Part shown: piece by piece, positions 34,105 to 43,858 of the stretch
How positions within the stretch are numbered: the stretch's first letter is position 1
Layout: the number at the start of each line of letters is the position of its first letter
Assembly: GCF_041435115.1 (NCBI RefSeq)
Contig: NZ_CP108046.1
Coordinates: 2,108,001-2,172,000, forward strand
Length of the DNA: 64,000 bases
Origin: Streptomyces sp. NBC_00289
GTDB taxonomy: Bacteria > Actinomycetota > Actinomycetes > Streptomycetales > Streptomycetaceae
Direction: 5' to 3'
Translations under genes and position numbers: made by a program
The notes under the pieces: generated by a model
Seen by the model: only the letters and a program-made list of their open reading frames with translations
What the model was told of the DNA's origin: nothing
Databases searched by the model: none

Positions 34105-35916
34105 TCAGCGCAGGTCGGCGCGGGCGGGACTGTCGTCGAGGAAACCGCCCGACTGGTGCTGCCAGAGCTTCGCGTAGGCGCCGTCCGAGGCGAGCAGCTC
34201 CTGGTGGGTGCCCTGCTCGACGATGCGTCCTCGGTCCAGCACCACGAGCCGGTCCATGGTCGCGACCGTGCTCAGCCGGTGCGCCACCACCAGCGCCGTC
34301 CGCCCCTCCATGAGCCGCCACAGCGCCTCCTGGACGAGGATCTCGCTCTCGGAGTCCAGGGCACTGGTCGCCTCGTCGAGCAGCAGGATCGGCGCGTCCC
34401 GCAGGATCGCCCTGGCGAGGGCGACCCGTTGACGCTGTCCGCCGGACAGCTTGACGCCCCGCTCGCCCACCATGGTGTCGAAGCCGTCCGGCAGCGCGTC
34501 GGCGAACTCGGTGACGTGAGCCGCTTCGGCGGCGCGTCGGATCTCGGCGTCCCTGGCGTCCGGCCGGGCGAAGGCGATGTTGTCCCGCAGGCTCCGGTGG
34601 AACATCGCCGGGTCCTGCGGCACGTAGGCGAGCAGACCGCGCAGGTCGGCCTGGCGCAGGCGGCTGATGTCCCGGCCACCGATCAGGATCCGGCCGCCGT
34701 CGATGTCCGTCATCCGCAGCAGCAGCCGGGTCAGCGTGGTCTTGCCGCCGCCGGACCGGCCGACGAGCCCGATCCTCGCCCCGCCGGCCACGGCCAGGTC
34801 GAGGCCCTGGAAGAGCGGCCGCGCGCCCCCGTGGGAGAACGTCACCTGTTCGAAGCGGACGTCGGCGGTCCCCGGCACCGGCTCGGGCGACGGCGGGTCG
34901 AGCACGGTCGGCGGGATCAGCAGCAGTTCCGTGAACTGCGCTGCCTCCGTCATCGAACTCTCCAGCCGACGGTAGATCTGGTTGAACTCGAACATGATGC
35001 GGGTCGCGTTCGAGTAGTAGGTGAAGGCGACCACGACCGCCTCCACGCCGTGTCCGCCCCCGGCCAACGTGACCGCGAGCAGCAGGCCCAGCGCGTTGGT
35101 CAGCACGGACATGGGCGCGACCAGCGTGTCGATGCGCAGGTTGCCGTAGTCCCACGACCGGAGGGTGAGCCGGCGTGAGGCCGCGACGCGTGACCGGTGT
35201 TCGGCGGCCTCGCGTTCCTCGGCGGCGAACGCCCGGACGGTGTCCATGTTCATCAGGCTGTCGGCGACATGGCCGGAAACCCGTGCGATCGCCTCCTCGC
35301 GCTGGTCGACGAGCGCCTGGCGGCGGCGGATGAGCGGCACCACGCACAGCGCCGTCAGGGCGATCATCGCCAGCAGTCCCACCACGAGCAGCGGTTCGTA
35401 GCGCCACAGCACCACCGCCCCGAAGACGAGCGGCACGAAGCTGCCCACGACCTGGAATGTCATGGTGTCGACCCACTCCTCGAAGCGGGACGCGAAGCTC
35501 AGGACCCGTTTGGTGAGCGATCCGGCGAAGTTGTCGTGGAAGAACGCGGCGTCCTTGGCGAACAGTTCGTCCATGCCGATCACGTAGAGGTGCTCGATGC
35601 CGAGGGCGTCCAGGCGGTTCAGGTAGTGCAGGCCGACGCGCCACAGTCCCTCCGCGAGCAGCAGGACGCCGCCGAAGCCGAGGACGTAGGGCAGCGTCGA
35701 GCCGAAGCCGATCCCGGCGTCGCCGGCGATACGGCCGACGAGCTTGGCGACGATCAGCGGCGCGATGTAGTTGATGCCGATGGTGCCCAGCGCCGGCAGC
35801 AGCATCGCGGGTAATGTCAGCCGCCGCAGGCGGGCCAACTCCCGTCCGTAGTAACGCAGGGCGAGCAGCACCGCGCCCCTGCCCGGCGCGGACTCGCGCG
35901 ATTCAGGCGTTCCCAT
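34105..35916 (-). CDS. ABC exporter, fused membrane and ATPase domains
   Basis: Half-transporter of 603 residues that works as a dimer. A six-helix type-IV transmembrane domain (about residues 30-310) precedes the ATPase: Walker A GRSGGGKTT, signature [14 protein letters not shown], Walker B ILLLDEATSALD and H-loop AHRLST. ATG 35916 is preferred because GGAG lies five bases upstream. Substrate unknown (lipids, peptides or drugs are family cargoes). No partner half-transporter is adjacent. Confidence 0.93.
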   Translation of the reverse strand: MGTPESRESAPGRGAVLLALRYYGRELARLRRLTLPAMLLPALGTIGINYIAPLIVAKLVGRIAGDAGIGFGSTLPYVLGFGGVLLLAEGLWRVGLHYLNRLDALGIEHLYVIGMDELFAKDAAFFHDNFAGSLTKRVLSFASRFEEWVDTMTFQVVGSFVPLVFGAVVLWRYEPLLVVGLLAMIALTALCVVPLIRRRQALVDQREEAIARVSGHVADSLMNMDTVRAFAAEEREAAEHRSRVAASRRLTLRSWDYGNLRIDTLVAPMSVLTNALGLLLAVTLAGGGHGVEAVVVAFTYYSNATRIMFEFNQIYRRLESSMTEAAQFTELLLIPPTVLDPPSPEPVPGTADVRFEQVTFSHGGARPLFQGLDLAVAGGARIGLVGRSGGGKTTLTRLLLRMTDIDGGRILIGGRDISRLRQADLRGLLAYVPQDPAMFHRSLRDNIAFARPDARDAEIRRAAEAAHVTEFADALPDGFDTMVGERGVKLSGGQRQRVALARAILRDAPILLLDEATSALDSESEILVQEALWRLMEGRTALVVAHRLSTVATMDRLVVLDRGRIVEQGTHQELLASDGAYAKLWQHQSGGFLDDSPARADLR

Positions 35917-36221
35917 CCCCACTCCGTGGTGTGGTGCGGCACCCGCCCGCGTGTCCGGGGGACGCCGCTCTCGTCATTGGCCGTGCGAAGCCGCGGTTCG
36001 AGTGGTGCCCCCGTGCGGAGCGTCATCCGGCGGGCGGGCACGACGACGGAGCCTCCACGCGGCTCGCGGGGTGAGAGGAGAGCGAGTACGGGAGGCCGGA
36101 TTTCCGTAGTGTCCCGTGACGGCGTCCGCGCGGTCCAAGCGTTTTTCCCGGCCATCGGCCGACCGCGGACCCCGCGATGGCTGCCGCTGGGGTGACGGGT
36201 GCGCACACAGCGGAGGCCGTC
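35917..36221. other. Gap between ABC exporter and tRNA-Pro copy 2
   Basis: About 300 bases without a supported gene. It should contain the minus-strand promoter of the ABC exporter near 35920-35990. I see no strong repeat or palindrome. Confidence 0.45.
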
Positions 36222-36238
36222 TCCTCAGCCTCTGAGGA
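36222..36238 (-). terminator. Hairpin downstream of tRNA-Pro copy 2
   Basis: TCCTCAG and CTGAGGA form a 7-bp stem with a 3-base loop 28 bases beyond the tRNA 3' end. Confidence 0.65.
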
Positions 36239-36266
36239 AACGACCTCTGATCTGCTACTTCCCAAG

Positions 36267-36340
<74 letters not shown>

Positions 36341-36438
36341 GTGCGCTGCCCGCGGCAGAACCGCGTGATCGCGCGGACAGTACTTTACCCCACGTGGGGG
36401 GCCCGCCGAAGCGGACCGAGGCGCGGGACAATCGGTCC

Positions 36439-36966
36439 ATGGGCAGCACATCGTCAGGACGGCCGGTGGACGCGCGGGACCGGGACAACGAGGGGCGGGC
36501 GCGGAACGCCCGGCCGCGGGACGGGCTCGGGCGGCCTCTGCCGTACGGCGCGACGGGCGTGGCCCGGCAGGCCGAGGGCGTCGTCCGGGTGCCGCGGGCG
36601 AGCGTCGCGGAGGCGCAGGAGCTGCTGGACGCCGGCCGTCCCTTCCACGCGCACGAGGTGTTCGAGGACGCCTGGAAGTCGGGGCCCGCGGAGGAACGGG
36701 AGCTGTGGCGCGGTCTCGCCCAGCTCGCCGTGGGGCTCACGCACTCCGCGCGCGGCAATGTCACGGGCGGCGCCCGGCTGCTGCGGCGCGGGGCCGGGGC
36801 GGTGGAGGGCTGGGCGTCGTCCACCGGGCGGCGGCGGCCGTACGACATGGACCTGGCGGCGCTGGCCGACTGGGCGCGGACGCTGGCGGAGGCCGTGGAG
36901 GGGGGTGCCGGCCCGGTGGACGCGCGGGAGCGGGCGCCACGGCTGCGGGGAGACCCGGGCGCGTAG
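36439..36966 (+). CDS. DUF309 family protein
   Basis: Protein of 175 residues with a helical DUF309 domain at about 60-160. The family motif FHAHEVFEDAWKSGPAEERE and LAQLAVGLTHSARGN are clear; no enzymatic function is known to me. The N-terminal 50 residues are charged and low-complexity. GACAAT (36427-36432) ends six bases before ATG 36439, which suggests a leaderless mRNA. Confidence 0.85.
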   Translation: MGSTSSGRPVDARDRDNEGRARNARPRDGLGRPLPYGATGVARQAEGVVRVPRASVAEAQELLDAGRPFHAHEVFEDAWKSGPAEERELWRGLAQLAVGLTHSARGNVTGGARLLRRGAGAVEGWASSTGRRRPYDMDLAALADWARTLAEAVEGGAGPVDARERAPRLRGDPGA

Positions 36967-37095
36967 CGGGACAGCGGCCCCGGGCGCTTCCCTGACCCCT
37001 CCGCGGCGGCCGGCCGTGCACCGCACCGCCGGTCACCGGCCCGGCAGCCCGGACGCGGTGTACCCGCCGGCAGTGGCGTGCGGCAGACTCGGGGC

Positions 37096-37866
37096 GTGCG
37101 AAAGATTCATGTCATCGGTATCGGCGCGGGCGACCCCGACCAGCTGACCCTCCAGGCGGTGCGGGCGCTGCGCGGCACGGACGTGTTCTTCCTCCTCGAC
37201 AAGGGCGAGGTGAAGAACGACCTCGTGCAGCTTCGCCGGGACCTGCTGGACACGCACGTACCGGAGGGGACGTACCGCGTGGTCGAGGCCCGCGACCCGG
37301 ACCGGGACCGGTCGGCGGGCGGCGCCGCCTACTCCCCCGCCGTCGGGGACTGGCGCAGCGCCCGCGCCGACATCTACGAGCGACTGATCGCCGAGGAGCT
37401 GGGCGAGAGCGAGACCGGCGCGTTCCTGGTGTGGGGCGACCCGGCGCTGTACGACAGCACGCTGGGCATCCTCGACGAGATCGGCGAGCGCGGCGCGGTG
37501 GCCTTCACCCACGACGTCGTCCCGGGCGTCAGCAGCGTCTCCGCGCTGGTCGCGCGGCACCGGACCGGACTCAACCGGGTCGGACGGCCCGTGCAGATCA
37601 CCACCGGTCGGCGGCTGGCCGAGGGCTTCCCGGAGGGCGTGGACGACGTGGTCGTGATGCTGGACGCCCACCAGAGCTTCCGTCAGTACGCCGACCAGGA
37701 CATCGACATCTACTGGGGCGCCTACATCGGCACCCCGGACGAGATCCTCGCCTCCGGCCCGATCGCCGAGACAGCGCCGCGCATCGAGCGCCTGCGGGCC
37801 GAGGCCCGCGAGCGCAAGGGCTGGATCATGGACACCTATCTGCTGCGCCGGCACCGGCCGGAGTGA
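37096..37866 (+). CDS. cobF: Precorrin-6A synthase (deacetylating)
   Basis: SAM-dependent C1-methyltransferase of aerobic cobalamin synthesis, 256 residues. It starts VRKIHVIGIGAGDPDQLTLQ, the family N-terminus, and contains LVWGDPALYDST and VVPGVSSVSALVA, the usual tetrapyrrole-methylase loops. GTG 37096 fits the family length; CAGACT ends six bases before it, so the message may be leaderless. cobK lies nearby on the other strand. Confidence 0.93.
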   Translation: MRKIHVIGIGAGDPDQLTLQAVRALRGTDVFFLLDKGEVKNDLVQLRRDLLDTHVPEGTYRVVEARDPDRDRSAGGAAYSPAVGDWRSARADIYERLIAEELGESETGAFLVWGDPALYDSTLGILDEIGERGAVAFTHDVVPGVSSVSALVARHRTGLNRVGRPVQITTGRRLAEGFPEGVDDVVVMLDAHQSFRQYADQDIDIYWGAYIGTPDEILASGPIAETAPRIERLRAEARERKGWIMDTYLLRRHRPE

Positions 37867-38020
37867 GGCCCGGGACCCGCGGGACACCGGCGCGGCCGTC
37901 CGGCAGGCGGCACCCCCGGGCAGCGAGAGCGGGCACCACCGCTGCAACGAACCGGGCGGTACCGGTGGCCACCGGAAAAAGCACGGGCGGCGCGGGGTCC
38001 GCGGTCGGCATACTCGCGGC

Positions 38021-38509
38021 ATGTCCCCCGCGCCCGTCCGCTTCCACGACCCCGGTGTCCTGGCCGGCGACTTCGCCGGCTACGCACTGGTGCGCTGTCC
38101 GCGCTGCGCACGGATCGCCCACAGCACACGCGGGGCGCCGACGGTCGCGGGCGCGCGGAGCGGATCGTGCCCGCAGTGGCGGCTGGTCTGCCGGTCCTGC
38201 GGCCTGTGCCGTACCCGTCCGACCGCGTCGAGGGGCGCCGGACACCCGCCGGGCCGGCCCGACCGGCCGGTGCTGTGGCTGCGCGCCGGGACCCGGCACG
38301 GCGAGATCTGGGCGTACAACCTCGAACACCTGGACCTGCTCAGGCGGTTCGTGGCCGCGTCACTCCGGGAGCGGGCTCCCTGGTACGAGCACGGGCGGAA
38401 GATGACCTACGTCGGCCGCCTGCCCGCCTGGGTCAAGAGCGCGAAGAACCGCGCCGAGGTGCTCCGTGTCGTCGACCGGATGCGGGTCTCGGTGATCAGG
38501 ACGGACTGA
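38021..38509 (+). CDS. Conserved hypothetical protein with zinc-ribbon-like cysteines
   Basis: A 162-residue protein I do not recognise by name. CPRC at about residues 26-29 and CRSCGLC at about 57-63 could form a zinc ribbon. The C-terminal half is conserved-looking and hydrophilic (GEIWAYNLEHLDLLRRFVAA, LPAWVKSAKNR). CATACT ends six bases before ATG 38021, indicating a leaderless mRNA. Its 3' end overlaps convergent cobK by 14 bases. Confidence 0.75.
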   Translation: MSPAPVRFHDPGVLAGDFAGYALVRCPRCARIAHSTRGAPTVAGARSGSCPQWRLVCRSCGLCRTRPTASRGAGHPPGRPDRPVLWLRAGTRHGEIWAYNLEHLDLLRRFVAASLRERAPWYEHGRKMTYVGRLPAWVKSAKNRAEVLRVVDRMRVSVIRTD

Positions 38510-39242
38510 GGCCGAGTCGGTCGAGGACGCCCGCCACGTCGGGCACCGCCTGCACGCCGTCGGGCAGGGGCGGCCGTCGTACGACCACGACGGGCAGCGC
38601 GAGGTGACGTGCGGCCGTCAGTTTGGCCGCCGTCGCAGCTCCGCCGCTGTCCTTGGTCACCAGGACGTCGACGAGGTGTTCGCGCAGCAGCGCCGACTCG
38701 TCGGCCACGGTGAAGGGGCCGCGGGCGAGCAGCACTTCGGTGTGCGGCGGCAGCGGCGGCTCGGGCAACTCCACGGACCGTACGACGAAGTGATGGTCCG
38801 TCAGATGAGCGAAGGCCGCCAGGCCCATCCGTCCCGTGGTGAGGAACACCCGGCTGCCGAACCGTGGCAGCAGGTCCGCCGCCGCGGCCAGGGACGGTAC
38901 CGGATGCCAGCGGTCCTCCCGGCCGGGCCGCCAGCCCGGGCGGCGCAGCACCAGCGCCGGGACTCCGGTCGCCGACGCGGCTCGCGCCGCGTTCGCCGTG
39001 ATCGTCTCCGCGAAGGGGTGCGTGGCGTCGACGAGGGCGTCCACCCGGTGCTCGCGCAGCCAGTCCGCGAGCCCCTCCGCGCCGCCGAACCCCCCGACGC
39101 GCACCTCGCCGGCGAGCGCCCCCGGCCGTGCCACCCGGCCCGCGAGGGAGGTGGTGACGCGGGTCCCGGGGCGCGCCACCAGTGCGGCGGCGAGCTCGCG
39201 GGCCTCGGCGGTGCCGCCGAGGATCAGGACGTGGGGGGACAT
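38496..39242 (-). CDS. cobK: Precorrin-6A/cobalt-precorrin-6A reductase
   Basis: NADPH-dependent reductase of cobalamin synthesis, 248 residues. Family signs are VLILGGTAEARELA at the N-terminus, DALVDATHPFAETIT, FLTTGRMGLAAFA and DVLVTKDSGGAAT near the C-terminus. It acts directly or shortly after the CobF step, which fits the neighbouring gene. Confidence 0.93.
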   Translation of the reverse strand: MSPHVLILGGTAEARELAAALVARPGTRVTTSLAGRVARPGALAGEVRVGGFGGAEGLADWLREHRVDALVDATHPFAETITANAARAASATGVPALVLRRPGWRPGREDRWHPVPSLAAAADLLPRFGSRVFLTTGRMGLAAFAHLTDHHFVVRSVELPEPPLPPHTEVLLARGPFTVADESALLREHLVDVLVTKDSGGAATAAKLTAARHLALPVVVVRRPPLPDGVQAVPDVAGVLDRLGLSPS

Positions 39243-39313
39243 GGGACGAGCGTACGAGGCCCGGGGTGGTGGGCCCGCGCGGGGTGACGCCGGTTACCGC
39301 GACGCCGACCGGC

Positions 39314-40087
39314 TCAGCGCAGCAGGAGCTGCACGCCGCCCACGACCGTCGCCGCGATCACCAGTCGCTCGAACAGTCGCTGGTTGATCCTGTTCACAGC
39401 CCATTTGCCGAAGAACGCTCCGGGCACGACGAACACCACGAGCGCCGCGTCGAGCAGCAGTGAGTGGCCGTCGATCAGCCCGAGGCCGATGCTGAAGGGC
39501 ACCTTGGAGACATTGACGATCAGGAAGAAGAAGGCGGAGGTCCCGAGGAAGCCGAGCTTCCGGAAGCCCGCCGACAGGAGGTACATCGACATCACCGGAC
39601 CGCCCGCGTTGGCGACCATCGTGGTGAAGCCGCCGAGGACGCCGTACGAGCCCGCCTTGGCCCGTCCGGCCCGGGTGGTGACCGACTCCGGCTCCCGCAG
39701 CGCGTCGGCCGTGCGGCGGCGCCACAGCGTCACCGCGGCCATCAGCAGCAGGATCGCGCCGATCGAGGTCCGGACGATCGCGTCGTCGGCCCACACCAGG
39801 AACAGGGTGCCCGCGACCACGCCCGCCGCGACCGCGGGGAACAGCCGCCACAGCGTCGGCCAGTGCGCGTGCCGCCGGTAGGTGAGGACGGCGAGGACGT
39901 CCCCGGCGATCAGGATCGGCAGCAGTACGCCCGTGGAGGCGCGGGCCGGCAGCACGGCCGCGAAGATCGCGAGGCTGACCGTGTTGGCCCCGCTCACGGC
40001 GGTCTTCGAGAAGCCGACGAGCAGGGCCGCGGCGGCGAGGGCGGCGAACTCCCAGCCGGTGATGTACCAGAGCGTCATGGTGTTCAT
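39314..40087 (-). CDS. TSUP (TauE/SafE, DUF81) family membrane permease
   Basis: Integral membrane protein of about 257 residues with seven to eight hydrophobic segments. The two TSUP repeats are visible: LVGFSKTAVSGANTVSLAIF near the N-terminus and LGGFTTMVANAGGPVMSMY in the middle. Family members move sulfite, sulfonates or similar anions. Start uncertain: ATG 40087 is used, while ATG 40078 or 40114 are possible. Confidence 0.87.
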   Translation of the reverse strand: MNTMTLWYITGWEFAALAAAALLVGFSKTAVSGANTVSLAIFAAVLPARASTGVLLPILIAGDVLAVLTYRRHAHWPTLWRLFPAVAAGVVAGTLFLVWADDAIVRTSIGAILLLMAAVTLWRRRTADALREPESVTTRAGRAKAGSYGVLGGFTTMVANAGGPVMSMYLLSAGFRKLGFLGTSAFFFLIVNVSKVPFSIGLGLIDGHSLLLDAALVVFVVPGAFFGKWAVNRINQRLFERLVIAATVVGGVQLLLR

Positions 40088-40254
40088 GCGGACGCCGATG
40101 CTATGCGCATGCATCGAGAGCGCGTAAGGAGTGTCTCGACAGGTGGCCGGTGTCAGGGGAGGTGGACCGTGCGGCGGCCTCCCCGTCCGACGCCGTCCGA
40201 CCCGTTCCGTCCTCGTCCGTCCCTCGCCGTCCCCCTCGTCCGACAGGCCCGCTC

Positions 40255-41442
<1,188 letters not shown>

Positions 41443-41510
41443 GGCAGACTCCTGACAGTCGTCGCTCACGAGCCGGGCGGTCACGGGCGGATCGCCCGGC
41501 CGACCTTAAT

Positions 41511-41521
41511 TAGCACTGCTA
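41511..41521. promoter_or_regulatory. Putative operator TAGCACTGCTA before thiolase gene
   Basis: An 11-bp palindrome (TAGCA-C-TGCTA) within an AT-rich island in an otherwise GC-rich gap, 69 bases before the thiolase start. The regulator is not identified in this window. Confidence 0.65.
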
Positions 41522-41644
41522 GTTTTGGGACTATAGCCCGCCGCTCGGCCGCCTGGGAAGCGGCTGCCCCGCCTGCCGAAACGTCCGGGACGGGTGCGGG
41601 GCGCGTCGCGTTTGCACGGATTCGCTCGGGGCACCCGCGTTCGC

Positions 41645-41902
41645 ATGGAGTGGTTGCGGCAGGCCGCCTGCGTGGGAGAAGACCCCGAGTTGTTCTTTCC
41701 CGTGGGCAATCGGGGCCCCGCCATGCGGGATGCCGCGTCGGCGAAACGCGTCTGTGCCCGCTGCCCGGTGAGCACCCAGTGTCTGGACTTCGCGCTGAGC
41801 GCGGGCCAGACCGCGGGAGTGTGGGGCGGGACCTGCGAAGAGGAACGCGACGCACTGCTCCGGATGACCATGGACGACACGAGAAGGAGAAGCGCGCTAT
41901 GA
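41645..41902 (+). CDS. WhiB-like (Wbl) iron-sulfur regulator
   Basis: Small Wbl protein of 85 residues. Four cysteines that bind a 4Fe-4S cluster are Cys9, Cys37, Cys40 and Cys46, then the turn GVWGG and a basic C-terminal tail (DDTRRRS). ATG 41645 matches the family N-terminus (MEWLRQAACVGEDPELFF). The stop overlaps the Dps start (ATGA). It probably senses redox or nitric oxide; its pairing with Dps suggests stress control. Confidence 0.92.
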   Translation: MEWLRQAACVGEDPELFFPVGNRGPAMRDAASAKRVCARCPVSTQCLDFALSAGQTAGVWGGTCEEERDALLRMTMDDTRRRSAL

Positions 41903-42378
41903 CGGTCGTGAAGAGCACGCTGCCGGACGACGCGCGCCGGGTCGCCGGCGACGCGCTCCAGGACACCCTGGTCGATCTGCTCGGACTGTCCCTCACGGGA
42001 AAGCAGGCGCACTGGAACGTGGTGGGGCCGAGGTTCCGTTCCATCCACCTCCAGCTGGACGAGGTGGTCACGGCCGCACGTGATTTCGCGGACACGGTGG
42101 CCGAGCGCGCCGCCGCTCTCGGCGTGCCGCCGGACGGCCGCCCGGAGACGGTGGCCGCCGCCTTCGGTCTGCCCAGCCCCAAGGAGGGCTGGCTGCGCGA
42201 CACGGAGGTCGTCCAGGTGATGGTCGACGGCCTGGAGGCGGCGATCGGACGGCTGCGCGAGCGCATCGCGGCGACCGAGGAGCCGGATCCGGTGACGCAG
42301 GACCTGCTGATCGGCATCACCGCGGAGCTCGAGAAGCAGCGGTGGATGTTCGAGGCGGAGAACTGGCCGCGCGACTGA
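41899..42378 (+). CDS. dps: Dps-family DNA-binding ferritin-like protein
   Basis: Ferritin-like 12-mer subunit of 159 residues that stores iron and protects DNA during stress. The ferroxidase ligands are in GKQAHWNVVGPRF and HLQLDEVV. The short N-terminal tail and WMFEAENWPRD end are typical. It is translationally coupled to the Wbl gene. Confidence 0.92.
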   Translation: MTVVKSTLPDDARRVAGDALQDTLVDLLGLSLTGKQAHWNVVGPRFRSIHLQLDEVVTAARDFADTVAERAAALGVPPDGRPETVAAAFGLPSPKEGWLRDTEVVQVMVDGLEAAIGRLRERIAATEEPDPVTQDLLIGITAELEKQRWMFEAENWPRD

Positions 42379-42421
42379 CCCGCGCACAACCCGGACACGT
42401 ACCTACGGAAGGGGCCCCTTG

Positions 42422-42754
42422 ATGACCGACGCCCTTGAACTCGACGCGCTGTGGGAGGACTTCCACCGTGTGGTGAACATGACCTCCGCGGAGCTGGCCG
42501 CCTGGCTGCGGGTCCGTGACGCCGACGAGAACGCGGAGCCGCTGCCGGAGACCGCGGGCTCCCCGACCGGGCAGCACGTCCTGGCGATCCTCCAGAAGCG
42601 GCGCACCGACCTCACGGACGACGACGTACGGGTGATGTACAAGGTCGTGGACACGGTCACCGAGCAGGTGGACGTCGAGAACGAGCCCGAGGCCGTGGAG
42701 ACGCGCCGCCGGCACCGGCTGATGACGTTGGGCCACGATCCGCTCAAGCCGTAG
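42422..42754 (+). CDS. DUF3140 family protein
   Basis: Small protein of 110 residues. The family pattern is evident: LWEDFHRVVNMTSAELAAWL, then GQHVLAILQKRRTDLTDDD, ending HRLMTLGHDPLKP. It has no known function. GGAAGGGG lies upstream and it follows the dps gene by 43 bases, so it may belong to the same stress operon. Confidence 0.85.
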   Translation: MTDALELDALWEDFHRVVNMTSAELAAWLRVRDADENAEPLPETAGSPTGQHVLAILQKRRTDLTDDDVRVMYKVVDTVTEQVDVENEPEAVETRRRHRLMTLGHDPLKP

Positions 42755-42789
42755 GCCGCCGGGAGCGACCGCCGCGGAAGATCCTCACC

Positions 42790-42839
42790 GCACAGGGCCG
42801 GGCGTCCGCCGAGGAGGCGGGCGTCCGGCCGGCCTGTGC
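42790..42839. terminator. Hairpin terminator between convergent genes
   Basis: GCACAGG (42790-42796) pairs with CCTGTGC (42833-42839), and inside them GCCGGGCGTCCGCC pairs with GGCGGGCGTCCGGC using G-U pairs around a GAGGA loop. Confidence 0.78.
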
Positions 42840-42870
42840 CCGGCGACCGCCGTGCCCGCCCCGGTCCGGG

Positions 42871-43335
42871 TCACCCGCCGTCACGCTCGGCCAGCAGCCG
42901 TTCCAGCCGGTCGAAGCGCTCATGGAGGGCGTGGACGGCCTCCTCGCCCATCTCGTGGGCGCCGTGGGCGAGCCGGTGCCGACGCCCTCGTTCCCGTCCG
43001 ACGAACCAGGTCGCCAGGGCCGCGGTGACCATGCCGTAGGTGGTGATGCCGACGACCATCATCACCGCGCCGACGGTCCGGCCCCACCAGGTCACCGGGT
43101 AGAAGTCGCCGTATCCGACGGTCGTGGCGGTCTCCACCGACCACCAGACGGCCTTCGGGTACGAGGTCAGATTGGCGCCCGGCGCGCCCCGCTCGGCCGC
43201 GACCACGGCCCATGAGCCGGTGAGCATCACCACCAGGAGGACGAGCGTGGCGCCGCCCGCCGCCTTCACATGCAGCGAACGGCCCTCGCGGGCGAGCAGC
43301 GACTCGACCGCCCGGGCGAGGAATGCGGGCAGCAT
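42871..43335 (-). CDS. kcsA: KcsA-type potassium channel
   Basis: Two-helix tetrameric K+ channel of 154 residues, close to the length of KcsA. The selectivity filter is TVGYGD (residues 72-77), preceded by ETAT with Glu68 equivalent to KcsA Glu71. His22 matches KcsA His25, part of the pH sensor, and the C-terminal helix ALHERFDRLERLL is kept. The first helix covers about 28-48, the second about 84-110. AAGGAG precedes ATG 43335. Confidence 0.95.
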   Translation of the reverse strand: MLPAFLARAVESLLAREGRSLHVKAAGGATLVLLVVMLTGSWAVVAAERGAPGANLTSYPKAVWWSVETATTVGYGDFYPVTWWGRTVGAVMMVVGITTYGMVTAALATWFVGRERGRRHRLAHGAHEMGEEAVHALHERFDRLERLLAERDGG

Positions 43336-43524
43336 GGCCGCTCCTTCGGGTCGGGAATGCCGTGCCTGCGGCCGGACCTCGGGGCGCCGGCGGTGCGGCC
43401 AGTGTCCTCGCGCGGACGTGTGCGGGCATGCCGGGCGCGGCGTTCGAGTTGCCGTACGACGTGCGGTGCTGTGCGCTGGAGGGCAGGGGGCGCCCGCACG
43501 ACCGACTCGACGGAGGACCGCGCC

Positions 43525-43764
43525 ATGCCGGCGGAGCCCCGATCCGTGCCGGAGACCTTCGCGTTCGCCTGCGGAACGTGCGGCAACACCTGGCGGACCG
43601 CCTTCCTGGTCATGTTCTTCACCGACCCCCTGGACCCCTGGGGCCTGACCACTCAGGAGTACGTCGACGAGACGGGCCGGGCGGTCAGGTCACCGCTGTC
43701 CGAGGCGGTCTGCCCCCGCTGCGGCGGGCGCCGGGTGCGCATCCACGACGTCGACGCGCGGTGA
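43525..43764 (+). CDS. Small zinc-ribbon-like protein
   Basis: A 79-residue protein of unknown role. CGTC (residues 16-19) and CPRC (about 64-67) could coordinate zinc; the middle is partly hydrophobic (TAFLVMFF). GGAGGA lies upstream of ATG 43525. It is divergent from kcsA. Confidence 0.72.
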   Translation: MPAEPRSVPETFAFACGTCGNTWRTAFLVMFFTDPLDPWGLTTQEYVDETGRAVRSPLSEAVCPRCGGRRVRIHDVDAR

Positions 43765-43858
43765 CCGGACGCTCACCCGGACGGTCCCACGCACTGGTGG
43801 GCCGGCGCGGCCGATGGTGCGCTGAGGACATGTACCGCGTCCTCAGGAGGCAGCCGCG

